From Euryodendron excelsum (lineage: Eukaryota; Streptophyta; Magnoliopsida; Ericales; Pentaphylacaceae), in assembly GCA_033060915.1 (NCBI GenBank), contig CM065394.1, positions 13,271,001-13,335,000 of the forward strand: a stretch of DNA of 64,000 nucleotides, given 5' to 3'. The notes under the pieces are model-generated. The model saw nothing but the letters and a program-made list of their open reading frames with translations. It searched no databases and was not told where the DNA came from. Shown here piece after piece: positions 11,341-24,299 of this stretch. The position numbers were made by a program, and so were the translations under genes. Within the stretch, counting starts at the first letter, position 1. Each line of letters begins with the position of its first letter.

Positions 11341-11504
11341 GGGTAGCTTTGCCCTTTTTCCCGCCCAAAACTCATTTTCGAAGGCCATTTCGACCCGTTA
11401 TCCGTTTCGACCGCCATTGTTGAAAGCTTTCCAATGTCCGTCCATCTGACTGCCTTGCGGTCAACATAGGACTCTTACTTTTATTGTTTTTTGTCTTTGA
11501 CAAG

Positions 11505-11528
11505 CAAAGACAGAAAAAGAGAGGCAGC
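11505..11528 (+). other. Polypurine tract, element A
   Basis: CAAAGACAGAAAAAGAGAGG followed by CAGC lies directly before the 3' LTR. It primes plus-strand DNA in LTR elements. The same tract is found in E (26159-26183) and F (52509-52533) on the minus strand. Confidence 0.85.
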
Positions 11529-11714
11529 TGTAAGCACCTCAGTTTTGACCGCTCGGCAGTCTACACTCCGTCCAAACTTGTGTTCAAGTCATTGTGGGCA
11601 TATTCCAATCGAAATCAACTTTCTAAGTCCAAATCCCGTTTGTCCATCGCTTCGCTGGCCCGCCAGGCCCAAATAGAGGCAAAATGACCAAAATGCCCTT
11701 AGGGACATTGTCTT

Positions 11715-12515
11715 TTCCAATTCCAATTCCAATCCCTCTCTCGAGACAGTTTATTCCACGAGACGGTTCCAAATCAGGAACGTCTTTTTGAAGACAATAA
11801 GTCCCTTTCCAATCCCTCTCTCGAGACAGTTTATTCCTCAAAACGGTTCCAAATCAGGCACGTCTTTCCGAAGACGGTAAGTCCCTTTTCATATCCCTCT
11901 CTCGAGACAGTTTATTCCTCGAGACGATTCCAGATCAGGCACGTCTTTCCGAAGACGGTAAGTCCCCTTCCCAATCCCTCTCTCAAGACAGTTTATTCCT
12001 CGAGATTGTTCCAATTCAGGCACGTCTTTTCGAAGACAATAAGTCCGCTTTCCAATCCCTCTCTCAAGACAGTTTATTCCTCAAAATGGTTCCAAATCAG
12101 GCACGTCTTTCCAAAGACGATAAGTCGCCTTTCTAATCCCTCTCTCGAGACAGTTTATTCCTCGAGACAATTTCAAATCAGGCACGTCTTTCCGAAGACG
12201 GTAAGTCCCCTTCCCAATCCCTCTCTCAAGACAGTTTATTCCTCGAGACGGTTCCAATTCAGGCACGTCTTTTCGAAGACGGTAAGTCCCCTTTCCAATT
12301 CCTCTCTCGAGACAGTTTATTCCTAGAGACGGTTTCAATTCAAGGACGTCTTTTCGAAGAGGATAAGTCCCCTTTCCAATCCCTCTCCTGAGACAGTTTA
12401 TTCCTTGAGACGGTTCCAAATCAGGCACGTCTTTCCGAAGACGGTAAGTCCGCTTTCCAATCCCTTTCTCGAGACAGTTTATTCCTCGAGACGGTTTCAA
12501 TCAGGGCCCCTTTAG
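11715..12515 (+). repeat. Tandem array, ten units of 81 bp (element A U3)
   Basis: The motif around CGAGACAGTTTATTCC recurs at 11741, 11821, 11902, 11983, 12064, 12145, 12226, 12307, 12388 and 12469. Each unit also has a hairpin CGTCTT-TCCG-AAGACG. Because 81 is a multiple of three, the array opens long frames on both strands (12006-12326 plus, 12081-12500 minus) which I do not regard as genes. Confidence 0.92.
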
Positions 12516-12539
12516 TAACTTCTCAAGAATGCTTCTTAT

Positions 12540-12960
12540 AGTATTCTCAACCTTTCCTTATCTTTCTGGATCATTCCGAGTCAGTTCCGGCCAACCCGGT
12601 ACAAAATGACCGTTTTGCCCCTAGTGGGCCGGTCTTCTTTTCCGACCACACCAGCTCTGGTATCAAACCGGTAACCTTCTGAGACTGCCTTTTGTAGTGT
12701 TCTCAACCTCCCTTTACCTTTTCAGATCATTCCGAGTCAGTTCCAGCAAACCCAGTGCGAAATGACCGTTTTGCCTCTGGTGGGCCGGTTACCTTTTCCG
12801 ACCACACCGGCTCTGGGAATCAAACTAGCAACCTTTGGGAACATTCTGAATAATGTTTTCAAATTCCAAGTCTTCTTGTGGCACAGTCCGAGTCTGTCCT
12901 GGCAGTTTCTCGACCCGATTGACCATTTTGTCCCTAACGGCCCGGTCAACCTTTTCGACA
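12540..12960 (+). repeat. 157-bp tandem repeats (element A U3)
   Basis: Two to three units; ATCAAAC recurs at 12662 and 12819. Each unit contains AAATGACCGTTTTGCCCC and CCGACCACACC. E and F have about four units of the same repeat. Confidence 0.8.
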
Positions 12961-13187
12961 CATCTTCTCCTCATTTTTCAAGTTAAATACCTCCGAGACA
13001 CTATTCTAAGTGTTCTTGCTCTTTTCCGGCCTTCCAGGTTATCCCCGGTCCTCCAAAAACCTTCCCGGACTTTCCGGAGTCACTCCTAGTGAAGCCAAGC
13101 TAAAGATTGTATGGTAGTCACTAGTACAGGCGCCCAAATCTAGTCAAAGATACGTTTCTTACCGACCTTAAATATTTCCTAAATAGC

Positions 13188-13309
13188 TGGCACCACTAGT
13201 AGTGGCGCCAAGCCAAAAATTGGCCTGGCGCTATTCTTAGTGGCGCCAATGTAAAGTTTGGCCTAGCGCCACTGCAACAGGCGCCAGTGTTGTCCAACCT
13301 CTATAAATA
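13188..13309 (+). promoter_or_regulatory. LTR core promoter: GGCGCC cluster and TATA box (element A)
   Basis: TATAAATA at 13302-13309 is preceded by several TGGCGCCA-type palindromes (13188-13290), some arranged as larger inverted repeats with ACTAGTAGT between them. Transcription should start about 30 bases after the TATA box. The same layout precedes the TATA box of B (19985), E (24300-24307 and the mutated 36644-36651) and F (50671, 62021). Confidence 0.75.
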
Positions 13310-16300
13310 CAGAGTCTCTTCCAGTGTGAAAAGGGTTCGTAAAATCAATCTAAAAATCCTATATTTCGATATACAGAGCTCAAGCACCTCCTAAGCCCTA
13401 GCTTCCCTAAGTTTTCCAAACCCCAATCACCATACACAAACCTTAACCTCATATACATTCATACACCCCCCATACACTCATGCACTAACCTGCAACCCTC
13501 CTTCGAAGACTTGAAGAGTTGCAATCTGAAGTTTGAAGATTGAAGGCGGCTCTTGAAGATTGAAGACGAAGATCAAGACAAAGACCGAAGAAAGCAAGGC
13601 GCGCAAAATAAACAAGATACAAGGTAGGTTCTTCATTTAAATTTCCGCACTTCCCCCTCTCTCTTCTCTCTCCTAACCCACTTGGGTTTTCTCTATTTTA
13701 ATCCCCATCTCTTTCCCCCCCTTTCTTTGCATGCTTGAAACAAGGGGACTCCCGGTCCATGTGTAGGATTAGACTATCGGAGGGTTACCGTGTCGGGGGC
13801 TTTCCTTTAGGCTAACCGGAGACCACATGGGTTCGGCTCCCTTAATTATGTGGTGAAGCCTTAACCTTGTATGTTCACGACCCTAAAATTGCATTGTGCA
13901 TATCATGATCCTGCATCTTCCAAAGTTGTTTTCAAAGTCGTTTTCAAAATCCTTTTCAAACTCGTTTTCAAAATTGCATCAAAATCCTCTTTTTCGAAAA
14001 CATGTTTTCAAAATCATAATCCTAGGATGATTCTAGCCTTTCCATGGCTAGGATTGCTTTAGTAAAGTGTTACATTAAAAGCGACCAATATGGTCCATAT
14101 TTTCAAATCTTGTTGTTTTCAAAACAACTTTTTTAAAGTGGTTCTAGCCTTCTTATGGTTAGAATCGCTCTAGGAAAGTGAGATGATTTTATACTTTCCA
14201 AAAAACTCTCTTTTCAAAAATCCCTTCCTAAAAATCTCTTTTTCAACATACTTCCCAAAAATTCTTCTTTCCAAAATTTTTTTCAAAAACTCTTTCCAAA
14301 AATCTATTTTTCAAAACCTCATTTTTCAACTCCTTTCCAAAACGCACTCTTCAAAGTCTACTTTCCAAAAACTTTCACTAGGTCTCTTTCCTAGAAAAAC
14401 TCTCCCCAAAAATCTTTCCAAAAACTCTCTTTCCAAAATCTTTCCTCTAGAAACTCCTGTTTAGGATTTCCTTCCAAAACCTTCGTTTCCAAAAATGCAC
14501 TTTCCAAAAATCCTCTTTCCTTAGAGCCCAAGTCAAGCCCTAGAACTCACAATTAGGAAACCCTAATTTTCTTTCCAAAAACATGATTTTCAAACTTTGC
14601 CCCAAACCTAGGTTTCCAAAATCTCTCATTTTCTACACCCAAACTATACACATTTCCAAAACCTCTTTTCTATATTAAAATTCTACACTTTCAAATCTAG
14701 GGTTTCTAGAATCTCCCTTTCCAAATCCTTGCCAAATCCTATCTTCCCTTTAGAAAACTGAATCTAATTTACCCGTTTAGGAAACCAAATCCAATCCTCC
14801 GTTTTTGGAAACGAAATCAAACTTTCTCTTTTAGAAACCAAATCCAATCCCTTCCTAATCCAAATCTTTCCTAATTCAAGTCTTTCCTAAACTTCTCCTT
14901 TCCTAAATCTTAAGTTTCCAAAACTTGAAAATAAAAATCTTTCCTAAATTTTAAACCTCAATTTCCACATCCTTCCTAACTCCACTCTTTCCTAATTGTA
15001 CCCCTTTCCAAATCTCCGCTTTTCAAATCTAAGCTTTCAAACCTTTCTTAATTCACAACTTTCCTAATTTCAAAACCTTCTTAATTCGAAACTTTCCAAA
15101 AATGAAACTTTCCTAATTTGAAAACTTTCTTAAATCGGACCTTTCCTAATTTGAAACTTTCCTAAATCGGACCTTTCCTAATTCAAAACTTTCCTAAATC
15201 AAACCTTTCCTAATTCAAACATTTCCTAAATCTAATCTTTCCTAATCTCTTAAACCTTCTAAGTCAAGTCAAATCTTTCCTAAGTCTCTTTCTTAAGTCT
15301 AGGTTTCCTAAACCTCCATCTTTCCAAAACAAGTCTAAATCTTTTTTCCAAGTTCTATCTTTTCAAATCAAAATCCAATCTCTTCAATTCTAGAATTCTA
15401 AATTCTAATTTTCAATCTTCTATTCTAAGTTCAATCTCTCAATTTTCTAATCCAATTTCCAATTCAATCTCTTTCTTTCAAATCAATCACTTTTCAATCG
15501 GACTCTTGTCCGAACTACAACTGACCTGATTTCTCCAAAAGGATACGTAGGCAACCTTCATGAATGCGGTCACAACTTCTTTCAAATTTCAAATTCTACC
15601 ACATTTTCCAAATCTCAAATTCTACAATATTTTCAAATCTCTAATCTATTTTCAAACTTCCAATTTCAAATTTCTATTTCCAAATTTTCAAACTTTCCAA
15701 TTTCGATTCCATCTCTTCAAATCTATTTTCAAATCAATCTCTTTCCAAATCTATTTTTCAATTCTCTTTCCTTGCACTTGCATATCATGCATCATGTTAG
15801 TTTCTTTTCAAGCATTGTTTTCCAAGGTGGATAGGATTGAACTATAGTTGGTTGAAGACTCTCATAGGTGAATCTAGGGTAGATTGACATGTAGGTACCG
15901 AAAGGGCGGGGTAGGGTGATGGCTTAGTGCGTCTTCCCTACACGTAACCAACCTCCGTACCTAGGATCACTATTTTCAAAAGACCAAAAATGGAGTTATT
16001 TTTCAAAAAAGGGCTAAATATTTTCCAAAGGTTGTCAAACAACCTATTTTCTTAAAAACTCTCTCTTGAGGAGATATTTTCAAAATTATTTTCCAAAACC
16101 CTAAGAGTAGTCTTCGGATTATTCTTAGTTTTTAGGTGTCCTCACTCACCTTAATTAAGTTAGGTGGCGACTCCGAATCTTTTTCAAAAGCCCTTTATTC
16201 AAATCAATTTTCAATTCAAACATAGTCGCACTCATTCCTTTAGGAGGGTGAGTTCTAACGAGAGAGTATAGCGTTTTTTCCACTTGTGAGAGTATTCCTC

Positions 16301-16325
16301 GAGTGCGAAAAATCTGGGCGATACA

Positions 16326-17538
16326 GTATGGGGAATGTTTTGGATATCCAGTTTGGTATACCTCTTTTGACTATTGGATTACGAGGTCGGTGTCCTTGAA
16401 GATGATCAATTTATCAATTTTCATTTCTATTGCCGCCAGTCTTAACCCTAGGATATAGACTTTATATTCAGCAATATTATTGGCATAGAGATCCTGCTTC
16501 AGCTTGGCCATAATGGGGTAGTGGCTGCTTATCTCATTTACGACTACTGCCCCAATTCCAACTCCTTTCTTGTTTGAAGCTCCATCGAAGTACATCTTCG
16601 AGCCAGGATCCTCTTGCCTTTTGATCTCGAATTCTGTGTACAAGATGTCTTCATCAAGAAAGTAGGGTTTCATTGACTAGTAATTTTTTATAGAGTTTTT
16701 TACAAGGTAATCAGTTATCACTTTCCCTTTGGCTACTTTGCATTTGATGAAAACTATATCAAACTCGGACATGATTATATGCCATCTCGTGATTCGACTA
16801 GATAGAGTGGGTTTCTCAAATATGTATTTGATTGGATCCATCTAAGGGATGAGGAAAGTGGTGTGATATAGGACGTCGTGTCGAAGTCGGTGAGTTGCAC
16901 AAGCTAAAGCACAATAAATTTTCTATAGAGTTGCATATTTGATCTCGTATGACATTAATTTTTTGTTGAGATAGTAGATGGCTTGTTTCTTTTTCCCCTT
17001 CTAATCATGCTACCCCAAGACGTATCCCATAGAAATTTTAAGGACAGTCAAGTACATCAACAAGGGCTTCCCTAAAACAGGTGCAACCAAACTTGAGGGG
17101 TTTAGAGATACTCTTTGATTTCTCAAAGACTAGTTAACAATCTTCATTCCATTCCTTTGGGGTATCTTTCTGGAGAACCTTAAAAATTGGCTAACAGAGA
17201 TGGGTCATTTGAGCAATGAATCTACTTATGAAGTTTAGTTTTCCCAAAAAAGACTGAATTTCAGTTTCTCCTTGTGGGGATGGCATTTTAACAATGGATT
17301 TAACTTTGGCTAGGTTAATCTCTATCCCCTTCTTATTAACAATGAACCCTAGCAACTTCCTAGAGGACAATCCAAAGGTATATTTAGCAGTCTTGAGCTT
17401 GACATGATACTTGCGGAGTCGGTCAACCACCTTCCGTAACTTGAGCAAATGATCTTCTTGTGCCTTAAACTTTACGATCATATCATCCACATATATTTTC
17501 ACTTCTTAATGCATCATATCATGAAACAGAGTAACTAC
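16326..17538 (-). pseudogene. pol: Element D: gypsy pol fragment, RT C-terminal part and RNase H
   Basis: Minus strand. The RT active site YVDDM is at about 17490, followed by LRKYHVKLKTAKYTFG, GFIVNKKGIE and FLGKLNFISRFIAQM. The RT/RNase H connection is readable near 16730-16850 (DPIKYIFEKPTL, SEFDIVFIKCK) with stops. RNase H (16673-16371) keeps MYFDGA, AEYKV and KDTDLV, so its three acidic residues are present. A TAA stop lies just before the active-site strand (HDMMH*EV). The left end is cut by the insertion of A. C is inserted at the right end. This is an old, inactive autonomous-type element of the TAT/Ogre lineage. Confidence 0.9.
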
Positions 17539-18079
17539 TGTAAGAATCCCATTTTTGCTCACTCGACAATCTCCAGTCTGCTCGAACCTATATTCAAATT
17601 GACACAGATGCATTCAAGTCTCAAATTAATTTTCTAGACTCAATCCAATCAATCGATTGCTTTATGGGCCCACTGGGCCTAACAGAGCCAAAATGACAAA
17701 AATGCCCTTGGGGCATTTCTCGGTCCGTTTTTTGTTGGCACGTCTTTCTAGAGACAATAAGTACTTATTTCAATCTTAAATCCAATTTCAAATCTACTTC
17801 CAATTCAAATCAAATTTGACATGCCTTTTGAGAAAGTTGATCCCTTAAGCAGTAAGTCTAACACGTTTTTTGAGAAAACTCTTCAAAACGGTGTAAGCAC
17901 CCCATTTTTTACTGCTCGGCAGTCTACACTCCGTCCAGACTTGTACTCAAGTCAATATGGACGTATTCCTATCGAAACCAACTCTCTAAGTCTAAATTCC
18001 GTCTGTTCATCACTTCGTGGGCTCACCAGGCCCAAATAGAGGCAAAATGACCAAAATTCCCTTAGGGGCATTGTCCTTT

Positions 18080-18610
18080 CCAATTTAAATCCCTCTCTCG
18101 AGACAGTTTATTCCTCGAGACAGTAAATCTACTCCAATCAAGCATGTCTTTCCAAAGACGATAAGACCCCTTTCCAATTCTAATCCCTCTCTCAAGACAG
18201 TTTATTCCTTGAGACGATAAATCTACTCCAATCAGGCACGTTTTTTCGAAGACGATAAGATCCCTATCCAATTCCAATCCCTCTCTCGAGACACTTTATT
18301 CCTCGAGATGGTAAATCTACTTCAATTAGGCACGTCTTTCCGAAAATGATAAGACCCCTTTCCAATTCCAATCCCTCTCCTGAGACAGTTTATTCCTCGA
18401 GACGGTAAATCTACTCCAATTAGGCATGTCTTTCCGAAGATGATAAGACTCCTTTTAAATTCCAATCCCTCTCTCTCGACAGTTCATTCCTCGAGACGGT
18501 AAATCTACTCCAATCAGGTGCGTCTTTCTGAAGACGATAAGACCCCTTCCAATTCCAATCCCTCTCTCGAGATAATTTATTCCTCAAGACGGTCTGGCAT
18601 GTTTTTCGAA
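18080..18610 (+). repeat. ~93-bp tandem array in B (six units)
   Basis: The CTCGAGACAGTTTATTCC motif recurs at about 18098, 18191, 18285, 18379, 18475 and 18566. It is homologous to the 81-bp unit of A with an extra ~12 bases (TAAATCTACTCCAAT). Confidence 0.88.
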
Positions 18611-18814
18611 AAAAATCTCGTCGAAACGGTAAGTCCCTTTAAACCTATCGATCGAGACGAAACCCCAAGTCCCCTAGATAGTAGAACGGTCCACCTTTGG
18701 CGCCTGCTAGCCCACTAATGCAGAAATGTCCGTTTAGGCACGCCTTTTGAGAAAGTTAATTCTCAAGCGCTAAGTCCCTTTAGCAACTTCCCGATATTAG
18801 GCAGTCTCGAGAAT

Positions 18815-18970
18815 GATCGCGAACCGTTAGATTAGCGAAAATACTCACAAACATTACAACCGTTAGAGTAGCGAAAATACTCACAAGCAGGTCGATATAG
18901 GGAATTGCCAACAAGCCCCTGTATCACGCGACTGCCATCAGAGTGGTGGAACCACTTAAAACCCAGGTCA
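18815..18970 (+). promoter_or_regulatory. MSA-like sites in B
   Basis: Two close units with AACCGTTAGA..AGCGAAAATACTCAC and one weaker unit. The core AACGG on the reverse strand is the binding core of plant MYB3R proteins; see the larger arrays in E and F. Confidence 0.4.
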
Positions 18971-19984
18971 ACAACAGTGCCTGCTAGCCCACTCCGGTGA
19001 AAAATGACCAAACTGCCCTTTAGGCCTTTTTTGGCACGTTTCTCGAGAACACACCTAAGTCCTCAGAACAGTAAGTCCAACCATCTAAGATTGTCTTAAA
19101 GAAAATCCAGCACGATTAGGTGCCTTCTAGTCAATTTCGAGCCAGTTCCGAGACTCTTCGGTCAATATGACCATTTCGCCCCTAAGCATCCGAACTCCCC
19201 GGGGACCATACTGGCTCTGGGTTTCAAACCGATAACCTTCCGAGAATGTTTCTTATAGTATTCTTAGCCTTCCTCTATCTTTCTGGATCATTCCGAGTCA
19301 ATTCTGGCAAACCCGGTGCAAAATGACCGTTTTGCCCCTGGTAAGCCGGTCGCTTTTTTCTAGCCATGCCGGCTCTGGGTATCAAACCGATAAACTCCTG
19401 AGATTGCTTCTTATGGTATTCTCAGCCTTCCTCTATATTTATGGATCATTCTGAGTCAATTCCGGCAAACCCAATACAAAATGACTGTTTTGCCCGTGGA
19501 GGACCGGTTGCCTTTTTCGGCCACACCGGCTCTAGGTATCAAACTGGCAACCTTTGGGTACATTCTCAATAATGTTTCCAAATCTCAAGTCTTCTTCCGA
19601 GATAGTCCGAGTCCGTCCCGGTAGCTTCCCAATCTGATTGACCGTTTCGCCCCTAACAGCTCGGTTAATCCTTCCGACGTATACTATTCTCATTTCTTAA
19701 GTCAAAAACCTCTGAGACACTATTTTAAGTGTTCCTCCCCTTTTTTTGGCATTCTGGGTCATTCCCGATCTCTCAAACTCCTTCCCAGACTTTCCGGAGT
19801 CACTCCTAGTGAATCCAAGCCGAAAATTGCATGGTAGTCATTAGTACAGGCGCCCAAATCTTGTCAAAGATGCGTTGCTTGCCGACCTTAATAGTTTCCT
19901 AAGTGGCAATATTTGGCCAGGAGTGGCGCCAGAAGCATTTTTGGCCTAGCGCCACTACAACAGGCGCCAGGTCTATCCCATCTC

Positions 19985-19992
19985 TATAAATA
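19985..19992 (+). promoter_or_regulatory. TATA box of B
   Basis: TATAAATA about 15 bases after the last GGCGCC site (GGCGCCAGG near 19963), same spacing as in A. Confidence 0.7.
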
Positions 19993-22900
19993 CAAAGCCT
20001 CCTCCAATGTGAAGGAGGTCTGGAAACTCAATCTAAAAATCCTAATTTTTGATACACAGAGCTCATACACTCCCAAAACCCTAGCGTCCCTAGGTTTTCC
20101 AAACCCTAGCCACTATACACAAACCTTAAGCCCCATATACACTCATACACACCTCTACACACTTATACACTAGCCTCCAACCCTCCATTGAAGACTTAGA
20201 TTGCTGCAACTGCGAATATTTGAAGGCCGAAGACGAGCCCTTGAAGATCAAGACTGAAGTGAAGCGAAGACTGAAGAAAAGCAAGGAGCGCAAAATAAAC
20301 AAGACACAAAGTAGGCTTTTGTTTTATGTTTCTGCACTTCCCCCTCTCTCTTCTCTCTCCTAACCCACTTGCGTTTTCTCTATTTCAATCCCCTATCTCT
20401 TTCCCCTCTTTCTTTGCATGCTTGAAACAAGGGGACTCTCAGTCCATGTGTAGGATTAAACTATTGGAGGGTCACCATGTCGGGGGCTTTCCTTTAGGCT
20501 AACCGGAGACCACGTGGGTTCGGCCCCCTTGATTATGTGGTGAAGCCTTAACCTTGTATGTTCACAACTCCAAATTTGCATTGTGCATATCATTATCTTG
20601 CATCTCTCCAAAATCGTTTTCAAACTTGTTTTCAAATTTGCATTAAACTTGTTTTCAAAATTGCATCAAAATCTCCTTTTCAAAAACTTGTTTTTAAAAT
20701 CACAATCCTAGGATGATTCTAGCCTTTCCATGGCTAGGGTGTCGCGCCCAGATTTTTCACACTCGAGGAATACTCACACAAGCGGGAAAAATGTTGTACT
20801 CTCTCGTTAGAACTCAACCTCCTAGAATAATGAGTGCGAATAGGTTTAAATTGAAAATAGGTTTGAAATAAAGGGCTTTTGAAAAAGATTCGGAGTCGCC
20901 ACCTAACTTGATTAAGGTGAGTTAGGTCACCTAAAAACTAAGCATAGTCCGAAGACTACACTTAGGGTTTTTGGAAAACAATTTTGAAAATATCTCCTCG
21001 AGAGAGGGTTTTTAAAAAAAACAGGTTGTTTGGCAACCTTTGAAAAATATTTAGCCCTTTTTGAAAAATAACTCCTTTTGGTCTTTGAAAACAGTGATTC
21101 TAAGTTCGGAGGTTGGTTACGTGTAGGGAAGACGCACTAAGCTATCACCCTACCCTGCCCTTTCAGTACCTACATGTCAATCTACCCTAGATTTACCTAT
21201 GAGAGTCTTTAATTAACATATGTTCAACCCTATTCACTTTGAAAAACAATGTTTGAAAACTAATTTAGCATGATGCATGGTATGCAAGTGCAAGATGAAA
21301 GAATTGGAAAATAGAAATTGATTTGAAAAGAAATTGATTTGATTTGAAAATAGATTTGAAGAAATAGAATTGAAATTGGAAAGTTTGAAAATTGAAAGTA
21401 GAAATTTGAAAATAGAAATTTTGGAATTTTGAAAATAGATTGGGAATTTGAGATTTGAAAAGATTTTGAAAACCGCACTCATGAGGGTGGAATTGAAAGT
21501 TTGAAAAGTATTTTGACCGCACCTTTGAAGGTTGCCTACGTATCCCTTTGGGGGAATCAGGTCAGTCGTAGTTCGGACTGCAGTCCGATTAAAAATAGAA
21601 GAGTGGATTGAAGAAGGAACTTGAATTGGACATTGAATTTGATTTGAAATTGGAAAAGGAGATTTGAAATTGGAATTGAGAGGATTGGACTTGCTTTGGA
21701 AAGATTGATTTTGGACTTGTTTTGGAATGAGAAGGTTTAAGAAAACCTAGACTTAAGAAAGAGAAGAGACTTAGGAAAGATTTGACTTGGCTTGGAAGAT
21801 TTGGCAAGATTGGATTTTAGGAGATGTTCAAATTAGGAAAGGTCTGATTTAGGAAAGTTTCGAATTAGGAAAGTTTTATTTTTGAAAAGTTTTCGAATTA
21901 GGAAAGTTTTGAATTTAGGAAAGTTTTAGGTTTAGGAAAGTTTTGAATTTAAGAAAGTTTAGAAATTGGAAAGTTTCGAGTTTAGAAAGTTTTCAAAAAA
22001 GGAAAGGTTGTCAGATTAGGAAAGTTCCCAAATTAGGAAAGTTTTGAAAATCAGAAAGTTTTGAATTTAGAAATGTTTTGAAAAAGGGAAGTTTTGAATT
22101 TGGAAAGCTTTGAAAACAAGGAAGTTTTGAAAATAAGAAAGTTTCGTTTTAAGAAAGGTTCAGTTTAGAAAATGTTCGAATTAAGAAAGTTTTGAGTTTA
22201 GAAAAGCCTTAGATTTAGAAAGATTCTGAAGTTTTGGAAAGTTTAGAATTTGGAGAGATTTAGGTTTAGAAAGATTTAACTTAAGAGAGTTTCAAATTTA
22301 GAATGTTTTGAATTTGGAAATATTTGAAATTTAGAAAGTTTAAGATTTAGAAAGTTTTAGAGTTTTAGAAAATCCTGAGATTAGAAAAAGGTTTGAATTT
22401 AGGAAGAGTTTGAAAACTTAGGTTTGAGAGGTTAAGATTTGAAAGGAGGGTAGAATTAGGAAAGGGTTGAATTTTAGAATTTTAGAAAAGATTTTTATGT
22501 TCAAGTTTTGGAAGCTTAAGATTTAGGAAATGAGAAGATTAGGAAGGATGTGAATTAGGAAAGATTTGAATTTTGAAATTTAAGGAAAGATTTAAAGTTT
22601 AAGTTTAGGAAACTTCTGGTTTAGGAAGGAATTGAATTAAGAAAGGTTTGGATTAGGAAGGGATTGGATTTGGTTCCTAAAAGAAAATGGTTGGATTTTG
22701 TTTCCAAAAACGAAGGGCGGGATCTAGTTTCCTAAACGAGGAGATTTGATTTGGTTTCCTAAAGGGAAGATAGGATTTGGCAAGGATTTGGAAAAGGAGA
22801 TTCTAGAAACCCTAGTTTTGAAAAATTGTAGTTTCGACGTAGAAAATAGGTTTTGGAAACATGGATAGTTTGGATGTAAAAACAAGAGGTTTTGGAAACC

Positions 22901-24299
22901 TAGGTTTGGGGCAAAGTTTGAAAACCATGTTTTTGGGAAGAAAATTTAGGGTTTCCTAATTGTGGGTTCTAGGGCTTGACTTGGGCTCTAAGGAAAAGGG
23001 ATTTTTAGAAAGTGCGTTTTTAGAAACGTAGATTTTCTAGAAGGGAATCCTAGGAAGGAGTTTTTGGAAAGTGTGTTTGAAGAGGATGTTTTTGGAAGGA
23101 AAATCCTAGAGTGGAATTTGTAGAAGGAAGATTTTGGAAAGAGAGTGTTTTGGAAAGATTTTTTGGAGTGAGTTTTTCTAGAAAGGTTTTTGGTTAAAGA
23201 TTGTTGAAGAGAGTTTTTGGAAAGATCTTTGGGGAAGGTTTCTAGAAAGTGGATTTTGGGGAGAGGATTTTGAAAAGGAGTTGAAAAAGGGAGTTTTGAA
23301 AAATAGATTTTGGAAGGGAGTTTTTGAAAACCATTTTGGAGAGGAGAGTTTTAGGAAAGTATGTTGAAAAAGAGATTTTTAGGAAGAGATTTTTGAATAG
23401 AGAGTTTTTTGGAAAGTATGAAAACGTCTCACTTTCCTAAAGCGATTCTAGCCATAAGAGGACTAGAACCACTTTAAGAAAGTGGTTTTGAAAACAAGGT
23501 TTGAAAATATAGACCAAAAGGTCACTTTTCATATAACACTTTCTTAAAGCAACCATAGCCATGGAAAAGCTAAAATCACCCTAGAATTGTGGTTTTGAAA
23601 ACAAGTTTTTGAAAAAGAGATTTTGATGCAATTTTGAAAACAAGTTTGAAAACGATTTTGAAAACAACTTTGAAAACGAATTTTGGAAGATGCAAGATTA
23701 TGATATGCACAATGCAATTTGGGGTCGTGAACATACAAGATTAAAGCTTCACCACATAATCAAGGGGGCCAGACGCACGTGGTCTTTGGTTAAACTAGAA
23801 GAAAGCCCCCGACACGGTGACTCTCCAATAGCCCAATCCTACAGATGGACCGAGAATCCCCTTATTTCAAGCATGCAAAGAAAGGGGGGGAAAGAGATGG
23901 GGGATTAAAATAGAGAAAACCCAAGTGGGTTAGAGAGAGAACAAAGAGGGGGAAAGTGCAGAAAATTAAAGAGAAAACCCACCGTATGTCTTCTTTATTT
24001 TGCGAGCTGTGCTGTCTTCAGTCTTCGGTCTTTGTCTTGATCTTCACCTTCAGTCTTCAAGAATTGTCTTCAAGCTTTGGATGGCAGCTCTTCAAGTCTT
24101 CAAAGGATGGCTGAAGGCTAGTGTATGAGTGTATGGGGGAGTGTATGAATGTGTAGGAGGCTAGGGTTTGTGTATAGTGGCTAGGGTTTGGGGAAAACCT
24201 AGGGAGGCTAGGGTTTTGGAGGTGCTCGAGCTTTGTGTATCGAAATATAGGATTTTTAGGTTAAGTTTGCAGACCCCTTTCACATTAAATGAGACTCTG

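Larger units (their letters stand above)
1..16325 (+). mobile_element. Element A: non-autonomous TAT/Ogre-like LTR retrotransposon, left end outside window
   Basis: Order on the plus strand: 5' LTR (its first ~1.9 kb lie left of the window), PBS at 2890, long leader, broken gag plus acidic tail (4452-6422), spacer, an antisense plant-mobile-domain gene (8363-10208), polypurine tract, 3' LTR (11529-16325). No protease, RT, RNase H or integrase homology is visible between the LTRs, so the element depended on enzymes from elsewhere. By eye the two LTRs match closely over the shared ~2.9 kb. The base after the 3' LTR is D's pol, so A inserted into D; the flanking five bases on the right are GTATG and the left copy cannot be seen. 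Assignment to TAT/Ogre rests on LTR size, PBS type and gag type. Confidence 0.9.
11529..16325 (+). repeat. 3' LTR of element A (4797 bp)
   Basis: Starts TGTAAGCACC and ends GGGCGATACA (family end GCGACA). U3 holds a tenfold 81-bp array and two 157-bp repeats; a GGCGCC cluster and TATAAATA follow at 13188-13309. Downstream come the splice donor near 13624, the conserved block at about 13740-13865, the G-poor tract (14170-15480) and the U5 end. It lacks the CTCTAACGG array found in B, E and F. No ORF here looks coding. Confidence 0.93.

Noticed and set aside
12006..12326. 106-codon and 139-codon open frames in the A LTR
   Set aside because: Produced by an 81-bp tandem repeat whose length is a multiple of three; no match to a protein family.
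16326..17538. Possibility that D is a host gene or a pararetrovirus
   Set aside because: The order protease, RT, RNase H, the linker sequences and the flanking TAT-type LTRs fit Ty3/gypsy; no movement or coat protein features seen.
23690..23908. ORFs starting MQDYDMHNAIWG in E and F LTRs (also 36034, 50035, 61384)
   Set aside because: They are antisense to the LTR transcript, lie across the splice donor/pseudoknot block, and their similarity equals that of the nucleotide sequence.
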